Assembly (NCBI RefSeq): GCF_013449735.1
Contig: NZ_JACBNY010000001.1
Span: forward strand, 276,330 to 340,329
Source of the DNA: Pseudolactococcus laudensis
Lineage (GTDB): Bacteria > Bacillota > Bacilli > Lactobacillales > Streptococcaceae
DNA length: 64,000 nucleotides
Reading direction: 5' to 3'
Part shown: positions 58,111-64,000 of the stretch, piece by piece
How positions within the stretch are numbered: the first letter of the stretch is position 1
Layout: each line of letters begins with the position of its first letter
Translations under genes and position numbers: made by a program
The notes under the pieces: model-generated
What the model was told of the DNA's origin: nothing
Databases searched by the model: none
The model's input: only the letters and a program-made list of their open reading frames with translations

Positions 58111-59058
58111 ATGACCAATTGGATAACAAAAATAAATGGTTCAGATGTGCAGAATACGACTGATGCGCATTTTATCTTAAATCAACAAGCTGCTGAGAGT
58201 GCTGAGGGGGTCGGCTTTAGTGTCATAAACTATGCGCCTTATCAGTTGCGGGATGCTGCTGATGAAGATGTCGAGATTCGGGTTACAACGCTTTTATCAG
58301 GTGTGCAACCTGATGATTTAGTAATTGTTCAGTGGCCGATGTGGCAGGCTGATGCTAGATTTGAAAAAATCTTTATCGAGAAAATTCGGTTGATCCCAAG
58401 GGTCAAAATTGCTGCTTTGCTTTGGGAAGTTATGCCTTGGCTGATGACTGATGATTTGTCCGATGGGATGCATCCTGAGATGACTAAATTACGTGACTTT
58501 GATTTATTGCTTGTGGCAAATCGCAAGCTTGCTGAACAGCTACGAGATAGTGGTGGGATAACTTCACCAATTCTTGCAATGGGGCTAACGGATTTTAAAT
58601 GTCAAGGCTCACTCAATGCTAAAGCAGACTTCAAAAAACTGGTTGTCATCGACTCTAGTTATGACGAAGAGCAGTTGTCGTATCATGGACAGCTACCATT
58701 TACTGCAATGGCAGATGGTGGCTTTGGTGTCGTGCCGGCTGCTAGGTCGCAATATGAGGCTTACACGAATTCACTTGAGCTTTCTAAGTATTTGTCAATG
58801 GGACTGCCTGTCGTCATTAGGTCGAACATGGCGCAAGCGGAACTTGTACGCGTTCATAATTTGGGTATTGTCCTAGATGATTTAAACGCTATTGATGCGG
58901 TGTTGGCTGATATGACGATGATGGACTATCAGGAAAAATTGCCGGCTGTTGGGTCGTGGTCTGAGGCTGTCCGGTCTGGTTATTTTGTTAAGCGTGCTTG
59001 TTTGGAAAGCATTCGTATTTTAAAGCTTGGAGAAGTAGATTGCCTAGCAGAAATTTGA
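58111..59058 (+). CDS. Gtf3-like glycosyltransferase
   Basis: 315 aa, a paralogue of the broken gene at 30872-31903. The family features are the first half with DLVIVQWPMWQAD and IAALLWEVMPWL, and the nucleotide-sugar site LELSKYLSMGLPVVI (about residue 225). Gtf3-type enzymes build adhesin or cell-surface glycans using UDP-sugars; the exact sugar is unknown. AAGGAG precedes ATG 58111. The promoter of the pheST leader overlaps its stop codon. Confidence 0.8.
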   Translation: MTNWITKINGSDVQNTTDAHFILNQQAAESAEGVGFSVINYAPYQLRDAADEDVEIRVTTLLSGVQPDDLVIVQWPMWQADARFEKIFIEKIRLIPRVKIAALLWEVMPWLMTDDLSDGMHPEMTKLRDFDLLLVANRKLAEQLRDSGGITSPILAMGLTDFKCQGSLNAKADFKKLVVIDSSYDEEQLSYHGQLPFTAMADGGFGVVPAARSQYEAYTNSLELSKYLSMGLPVVIRSNMAQAELVRVHNLGIVLDDLNAIDAVLADMTMMDYQEKLPAVGSWSEAVRSGYFVKRACLESIRILKLGEVDCLAEI

Positions 59059-59083
59059 CAGACTTGCTGAAATTTAGTATGAT
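59055..59083 (+). promoter_or_regulatory. pheST promoter
   Basis: TTGACA at 59055-59060 and TATGAT at 59078-59083, spacer 17 bp, overlapping the end of the glycosyltransferase gene. Start predicted near 59090. Confidence 0.82.
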
Positions 59084-59089
59084 TTGGTT

Positions 59090-59412
59090 ATGTATTGAAA
59101 AGAGTAGCAAGCTGATAAGTTGACAGGGAGAATGGTTATGACTGAGAGCCATTTAGCGGCAGGTTTGTGAAGTTCACTTCAATCAAGATATTGATGCGAC
59201 TGTTTTGAGGCGTAGAAAATTAGGGATTTGCCGTAAATAAGCGTCGCTTATGCGGACAAATCATTTATTTTCCTAGCCTCAAGGCGCAGAAATTCATGTC
59301 AATCTCTCAACAAAACAAATAATGATAATTAAGCTAGAGATAATCTAGGAATTAGGATGGTACCGCGGTTTTCGCTCCTTTACGTTGGAGTGATGACTGC
59401 GGTATTTTTTCT
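59090..59412 (+). promoter_or_regulatory. T-box leader (Phe) of pheST
   Basis: The T-box AGGATGGTACCGCGG is at 59354-59368 and the terminator that competes with it ends in T6 at 59407-59412. Stem I has the GAGTAG start, distal GAGAGCCAT loop and a specifier region with Phe codons TTC at 59173-59175 and 59178-59180. Uncharged tRNA-Phe should bind and allow read-through. Between stem I and the T-box is an unusually long hairpin (59205-59282; ends TTGAGGC/GCCTCAA) resembling the repeat between pheS and pheT. Confidence 0.88.
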
Positions 59413-59465
59413 TGTCATTACTTATCTACCAAAAGTAAATGCCAAAATAGAAAGAAGATAAAAAA

Positions 59466-60503
59466 TTGACTTTACAAGAAAAAATCGCTGATTTGCGTAC
59501 GAGTGCACTTGAAAAATTGCCCAAAATCGCTGATGAAAAAACTTTGAATGATTTCCGTGTTTCAGTTCTGGGTAAAAAAGGTGAGTTGACCGATATTCTC
59601 AAAGGGATGAAGGACTTATCAAATGAGGAACGCCCTAAATTAGGCGCTCTAGCTAATGAATTCAGAGATGAGATCACTAGTCTTTTAGAAAGCAAAAAGT
59701 CTGAGATTGAAGCCACTATCATTGCCAAAAAGCTTGAAAATGAAACGCTTGATGTGACTTTACCGGGGAAAAAAGTAGCCAAAGGCAATCGTCATATTTT
59801 GACCCAAACAACGGAAGAAATCGAAGATATTTTCCTTGGCATGGGTTACCAAATCGTTGATGGGTACGAAGTTGAGACGGATTACTATAACTTTGAGCGT
59901 ATGAACTTGCCTAAGGATCACCCGGCGCGTGATATGCAAGATACTTTTTATATCACTTCTGACATCTTGTTGCGGACGCACACAAGTCCTGTTCAAGCGC
60001 GGACAATGGATGCGCACGACTTTACCAAAGGGCCACTTAAAATGATCTCACCAGGACGTGTTTACCGTCGTGACACAGATGATGCGACCCACAGTCATCA
60101 ATTCCACCAAATTGAAGGGCTTGTGATTGACGAAAATATTGCTATGAGTGACCTCAAAGGGACGTTGGATACGCTTGTTAAGAAAATGTTTGGTGCAGAA
60201 CGTAAGATCCGTCTGCGTCCAAGCTATTTCCCGTTTACAGAGCCTTCTGTTGAAGCAGATATTTCATGTTTCAAATGTGGCGGTAAGGGCTGTAACGTTT
60301 GTAAAATGACCGGCTGGATTGAAGTCCTCGGCGCTGGTATGGTGCACCCGAATGTCCTTGAAATGGCTGGTATTGACAGCACGAAATATTCAGGTTTTGC
60401 CTTTGGTTTAGGCCAAGAGCGGATTGCCATGCTGAGATATGGGATTAATGATATTCGTGGTTTTTATCTGGGTGATGCACGGATGAGTGAACAGTTTAAA
60501 TAA
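59466..60503 (+). CDS. pheS: Phenylalanine-tRNA ligase alpha subunit
   Basis: 345 aa class II synthetase subunit. Motif 2 is [20 protein letters not shown] (about residue 195), motif 3 [17 protein letters not shown] near the end; a CxxC-x-C zinc-like cluster ([14 protein letters not shown]) is present. The start is TTG 59466, with GAAAGAAG upstream; no ATG gives the usual N terminus (LQEKIADLR). Its stop lies inside the first copy of a 127-bp tandem repeat. Confidence 0.96.
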   Translation: MTLQEKIADLRTSALEKLPKIADEKTLNDFRVSVLGKKGELTDILKGMKDLSNEERPKLGALANEFRDEITSLLESKKSEIEATIIAKKLENETLDVTLPGKKVAKGNRHILTQTTEEIEDIFLGMGYQIVDGYEVETDYYNFERMNLPKDHPARDMQDTFYITSDILLRTHTSPVQARTMDAHDFTKGPLKMISPGRVYRRDTDDATHSHQFHQIEGLVIDENIAMSDLKGTLDTLVKKMFGAERKIRLRPSYFPFTEPSVEADISCFKCGGKGCNVCKMTGWIEVLGAGMVHPNVLEMAGIDSTKYSGFAFGLGQERIAMLRYGINDIRGFYLGDARMSEQFK

Positions 60504-60757
60504 CATGATACGGAAAAGCGATGCGACATAGTCGCAAACTTTCGTAGAAAAATAGGATTTAAGGGTTCTGCGCTTGCGCAGGTTCGTTAAATCTCTTTTT
60601 TCCTAGGAAGTTAGCTTGAAGTTCAAATAACATGATACGGAAAAGCGATGCGACATAGTCGCAAACTTTCGTAGAAAAATAGGATTTAAGGGTTCTGCGC
60701 TTGCGCAGGTTCGTAAAATCTCTTTTTTCCTAGAAAGTTAGCTTGAAGTTCAAATAA
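60498..60757 (+). repeat. Tandem 127-bp hairpin repeat between pheS and pheT
   Basis: Copy 1 is 60498-60624 and copy 2 60625-60751, with six bases of a third (AAATAA). The copies differ at two positions seen (T/A near 60588 and G/A near 60606). Each has hairpins TGCGAC/GTCGCA and CTGCGC/GCGCAG inside arms TAGAAAAATAGGATTTA and TAAATCTCTTTTTTCCTA, which pair imperfectly. Copy 1 includes the pheS stop codon. Confidence 0.9.
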
Positions 60758-60773
60758 GGAGAAAGTCTAAAAA

Positions 60774-63146
60774 ATGCAAGTATCATATAATTGGTTAAAA
60801 GAGCTCGTCAACATCGACGTGACTTCACATGACCTATCAGAAAAAATGTCAACTAGCGGGATTGAAGTTGAGGGTGTTGAAACACGAAGCGAAGGGCTAT
60901 CAAAATTAGTCGTTGGTGAAGTGCTCAGCACGCAAGAAATTCCAGAAACACACTTGAATATCTGTCAAGTTAATGTTGGTGAAGTTGAACCGACACAAAT
61001 CGTCTGTGGTGCGCCCAATATCAAAGCAGGCATTAAAGTTATCGTTGCCCTGCCAGGTGCTCGGATTTCTGGTAATCACAAAATCAAAAAAGGGAAAATC
61101 CGTGGCGTTGAAAGTCTTGGCATGATCTGCAGCCTCCAAGAAATTGGCTTCCCAGAAAGCATTGTGCCTAAAACATACGCTGAAGGGATTTACTACCTAC
61201 CAGCTGATGCTGAAAATGGTGCAGAAATTTTTGATTACCTTGAGATGAACGATGAAGTGCTGGAACTTTCCATCACACCAAACCGTGCGGATGCGCTATC
61301 TATGCGTGGTGTTGCTCATGAAGTTGCAGCAATCTACGATAACAAACAAGTCAAATTTGACGAAAAAGTTGTCACAGAATCTGACACCAAAACATCAGAA
61401 AAAATTGCAGTGGACGTCACGACAGACAAAGTCTTGACTTACAAAATGCGCATCATTGAAGGCATCACCGTTGCCCCAAGTCCACAGTGGCTGCAAAACC
61501 GCCTGATGAACGAGGGCATTCGCCCGATTAACAACGTTGTGGATGTGACCAACTTCGTCCTTCTCTACTTTGGTCAACCCCTTCATGCCTTTGATTATGC
61601 TAAATTCGACGACAAGAAAATCCTCGTCCGTCAAGCTGAAAATGGTGAAAAACTCACAACATTGGATGGCGCGGTGCGCGATTTAGCAGCAGAAGACATT
61701 GTCATCACAGTTGGCGGTCAGCCAGTGGCACTTGCGGGTGTCATGGGAGGCGAAAACACTGAAATCACTGACAGTTCAACCAGTGTTGCCCTTGAGTCAG
61801 CGATTTTTGACGGGACAAGTATCCGTAAAACGTCTCAAAAATTCAACTTGCGCTCTGAATCAAGTGCTCGTTTTGAAAAAGGCATTAACCATGCTGACGT
61901 TGAGTTGGCGCTAGATTATGCAGCAGCTATGATTGTTGAACTTGCTGGTGGTACCATCACATCAGGCGTAGTTTCAAGCAATGATTTCGTTGCGCAAGAT
62001 GTGACTGTATCTATCACACTTGATAAAATCAACCGAGCTCTTGGTTTGACCCTTAACTCGACAGATGTTGTGGCGATTTTTGATAAACTTGGCTTTTCAA
62101 CAAGTGTTGCTGGTGAAAAGTTTGATGTAACTGTACCACCACGTCGTTGGGATATTACAATCGAAGCTGACCTTGTAGAAGAAGTAGCACGGATTTATGG
62201 CTATGACAATATTCCTAATACTTTGCCGCAAGCTGGGAATACGATTGGTGAATTGACACCTATGCAAGCCTTCCGTCGTGATGTTCGCACTAATCTTGAA
62301 GGTGCTGGTTTATCAGAAGTTATCTCTTATTCATTGACGACAGCTGAAAAAGCAGTGCAGTTCACGAAATTGCCAAAGGACAACTTAACAGCGCTTGCCA
62401 TGCCAATGAGTGAAGAACGTAGCACACTCCGTTTGAATCTTATCAGTGGCATGCTTGATATCGTGCGCTATAATTTGGCGCGTGGTAATGATACGATTGC
62501 AGTCTACGAAATTGGTCAGGTTTTTGCTAAATTCGGTAACGAAACAGACAACCGTCCAACAGAATTACCACAAGTCGCGATTGCCATGACGGGTAAAGGC
62601 TATGATTTCTATGCTGCCAAAGGTGTGGTCGAAAACCTGCTTGTTAAATTTGACAATGTCCGCTTTGAAGCAGACAATACAATTGCTGAACTCCATCCAG
62701 GTCGTACAGCACGTATCTTAGTTGATGATGTTGAAGTTGGTTTTATCGGTCAAGTTCATCCAACGACTGCCAAAGCCTACGACATTTCAGAAACTTATGT
62801 GGCGAGTCTTGATTTGACAGCTTTATTGGCACAACAACCAGCTCAAGTCATTTTTACAGATATTCCAAAATTCCAAGCCTCTAAACGTGATATTGCACTT
62901 TTGGTTGACCGGACAGCGACTAACCAAGAAGTCCTCGATGTGATTACGTCAAGCAAGGTAAAAACTCTGATTAAAGCAGAACTTTTCGATGTTTATACTG
63001 GTGACAATGTTGCGGCAGATAAAAAATCATTGGCCTATACTTTGACCTTCCAGTCAGCTGAAAATCAATTAACAGATGATGAAATTTCAGCAGCTGTAAC
63101 TAAAATCACCAAGAAATTAGTTGAATTTGGTGCTGAGATTAGATAA
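60774..63146 (+). CDS. pheT: Phenylalanine-tRNA ligase beta subunit
   Basis: 790 aa: tRNA-binding domain (about 40-150), B3/4 editing domain (about 210-380), B5 (about 405-475), synthetase-like core (about 490-680) and ferredoxin-like anticodon domain at the end (PKFQASKRDIALLVD). It pairs with PheS as alpha2beta2. AAGGAG precedes ATG 60774. Separated from pheS by 270 bp of repeats rather than the usual short gap. Confidence 0.97.
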   Translation: MQVSYNWLKELVNIDVTSHDLSEKMSTSGIEVEGVETRSEGLSKLVVGEVLSTQEIPETHLNICQVNVGEVEPTQIVCGAPNIKAGIKVIVALPGARISGNHKIKKGKIRGVESLGMICSLQEIGFPESIVPKTYAEGIYYLPADAENGAEIFDYLEMNDEVLELSITPNRADALSMRGVAHEVAAIYDNKQVKFDEKVVTESDTKTSEKIAVDVTTDKVLTYKMRIIEGITVAPSPQWLQNRLMNEGIRPINNVVDVTNFVLLYFGQPLHAFDYAKFDDKKILVRQAENGEKLTTLDGAVRDLAAEDIVITVGGQPVALAGVMGGENTEITDSSTSVALESAIFDGTSIRKTSQKFNLRSESSARFEKGINHADVELALDYAAAMIVELAGGTITSGVVSSNDFVAQDVTVSITLDKINRALGLTLNSTDVVAIFDKLGFSTSVAGEKFDVTVPPRRWDITIEADLVEEVARIYGYDNIPNTLPQAGNTIGELTPMQAFRRDVRTNLEGAGLSEVISYSLTTAEKAVQFTKLPKDNLTALAMPMSEERSTLRLNLISGMLDIVRYNLARGNDTIAVYEIGQVFAKFGNETDNRPTELPQVAIAMTGKGYDFYAAKGVVENLLVKFDNVRFEADNTIAELHPGRTARILVDDVEVGFIGQVHPTTAKAYDISETYVASLDLTALLAQQPAQVIFTDIPKFQASKRDIALLVDRTATNQEVLDVITSSKVKTLIKAELFDVYTGDNVAADKKSLAYTLTFQSAENQLTDDEISAAVTKITKKLVEFGAEIR

Positions 63147-63211
63147 TCATTTCCTATGCTGAAAATTGAAACAAAGGTTTGAGAGAAATCGTTAAAACAA
63201 ATCATAAACCG

Positions 63212-63253
63212 CAAGGTAACGTCGTTTTTAAATCGACATTACCTTGTTTTTTT
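63212..63253 (+). terminator. Terminator after pheT
   Basis: CAAGGTAACGTCG can pair with CGACATTACCTTG (63212-63224 with 63234-63246) with one C-A mismatch, then T7. From here to 63490 I see no gene. Confidence 0.85.
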
Positions 63254-63490
63254 GTTTTTATATCACGGGAATAGTCAGTGTTTTAAGCTGTTATCTTGTG
63301 GTATTTCAGGACAGGAAGTCGTTTGAGATAGGGATTGAAATTTGAAAACTATGTTATAGATAAAAGTGTGAAATAATTTAAATAAATATCTTGACAGTTA
63401 CTAATGAATAAATTAAAATAAGCTATAATATTTAATTTGTGGCATCGTTGTCTTGAAGTGAATTTAGATAGACTTTGGTGTTGGGGGAAT

Positions 63491-63874
63491 ATGAAGAAGA
63501 AAACAATAATGACAATATTTGGGACACGACCAGAGGCAATAAAAATGGCACCCATTATAAAAGAAATTGAGAAGGATGTACGATTTGAGTCTTGTGTGGT
63601 TGTGACTGCACAACATCGAGAAATGCTTGATCAGGTGTTAGAAACATTTGCTATCAAAACAGATTATGATTTGAATATCATGACGCCAAATCAAACGTTA
63701 GCTGCAATTACAAGTCGTTCAATCGCTTTATTAGATGAGGTCTTTGACCAGGTCAAACCTGATATGGTGTTGGTTCATGGGGATACGACAACGACTTTTG
63801 CGGCAGCACTCACGGCTTTTTATCATCAAGTACCTGTTGGTCACGTTGAAGCTGGTCTAAGGACTTATGATAAA
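63491..63874 (+). pseudogene. wecB: UDP-N-acetylglucosamine 2-epimerase, cut by an IS
   Basis: 128 residues of a normally about 370-aa enzyme that makes UDP-ManNAc for wall or capsule polymers. [20 protein letters not shown] (residues 6-25), [13 protein letters not shown] and [20 protein letters not shown] are typical. After [11 protein letters not shown] the frame enters the left end of an IS and stops (GHL). The rest of the gene is not in the window; it may continue beyond the element. Confidence 0.85.
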
Positions 63875-64000
63875 GGGCACCTCTAAAAACGTATGAAAAG
63901 AGGTATAATAGATTAAAAATAAGCTAACGAGGTATTGAAGATGAATTTATTTGGAGATAGCGACTATCTTGAAAAATTAAGTTTAAAAGGAGACCCTCTT
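63875..64000 (+). mobile_element. Left end of an IS5-type insertion sequence
   Basis: The epimerase sequence breaks at about 63875, where GGGCACCTCTAAAAACG begins, a terminal repeat of the kind seen in IS5-family elements. A TATAAT box is at 63904-63909. The element runs past the window end, so neither the right end nor a target duplication can be seen. Confidence 0.7.
63941..64000 (+). CDS. IS5-family transposase, N-terminal 20 residues
   Basis: ATG 63941 with GAGG 9 nt upstream; the start MNLFGDSDYLEKLS, then KGDPL, looks like an IS5-type transposase N terminus. The gene is cut by the window edge. Confidence 0.6.
   Translation, partial: MNLFGDSDYLEKLSLKGDPL

Noticed and set aside
60498..60757. 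CRISPR-like or coding repeat between pheS and pheT
   Set aside because: Two copies of 127 bp with no spacers; no SD-linked open frame spans them.

Overview
The window looks like chromosome from a low-G+C Gram-positive coccus of the Streptococcaceae, most likely a Lactococcus-type species (the piscium/raffinolactis side of the genus is my best guess). Grounds: pepP-efp-yqhY-nusB order, a glg operon with both GlgC and GlgD, LmrC/LmrD-type half-transporters, a DUF1803 protein, T-box control of pheST, a guanine-class riboswitch ahead of xpt-pbuX, and perfect cre boxes. The species call is inference; no rRNA or marker search was possible.

Layout. 1-3000: 3' end of a class A PBP gene, tRNA-Cys, then a collapsed prophage (truncated integrase fused to a truncated repressor, an intact divergent operator/promoter region, a beheaded TIGR02391 gene). 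3.1-11.2 kb: Nudix hydrolase, secreted-type alpha/beta hydrolase, mprF, pepP, efp, yqhY, nusB, then an ArsR-CDF zinc-efflux pair. 11.3-22.7 kb: manA and the glycogen operon (GH13 enzyme, glgB, glgC, glgD, glgA, glgP). 22.8-33.2 kb: YhiN-type flavoprotein, ABC exporter with a kinase-less PASTA protein, pgi, tpx, a Gtf3-like glycosyltransferase, a CDF transporter. 33.3-42.5 kb: LmrCD-like exporter, murA, LysR/YeiH pair, rpmE2, a YiiX-type amidase, DUF1803. 42.5-55 kb: a large carbohydrate locus (GntR regulator, PTS IIC, MupG-like protein, amidohydrolase, DgaE-like lyase, sugar kinase, DgaF-like aldolase; then a PRD regulator and the uncharacterised EF_0829-EF_0833 type cassette: PRD protein, SFCGS protein, DUF4312, DUF4311, DUF4310). 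55-64 kb: two tRNA-Thr genes each preceded by a partial copy of itself plus a structured insert, riboswitch-xpt-pbuX, a second Gtf3-like gene, T-box-pheS-pheT with a tandem 127-bp hairpin repeat between them, and a UDP-GlcNAc 2-epimerase gene cut by an IS5-type element running off the end.

How it works together. The glg operon would make and degrade glycogen, with manA and pgi feeding hexose phosphates; however, the GH13 gene, glgB and glgP all carry inactivating lesions while glgC, glgD and glgA are open. The 43-55 kb locus reads as uptake and catabolism of an amino-sugar acid or related compound through an ammonia-lyase/aldolase route like that for D-glucosaminate; four of its genes are also broken. 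The disrupted genes are mainly in carbohydrate use and surface polysaccharide, while translation, wall and nucleotide genes are intact, so either this strain is losing those functions or the sequence contains errors; the stop codons of all three kinds in otherwise clean frames favour real decay.

The most unusual structures are the duplicated tRNA-Thr 5' halves with conserved RNA-like inserts, a GlgB with an IS5-type transposase N-terminal domain at its C terminus, the DUF4310/4311/4312/SFCGS transport-like cassette, and six genes whose promoter -10 boxes lie only 6-7 nt before the start codon, predicting leaderless mRNAs.
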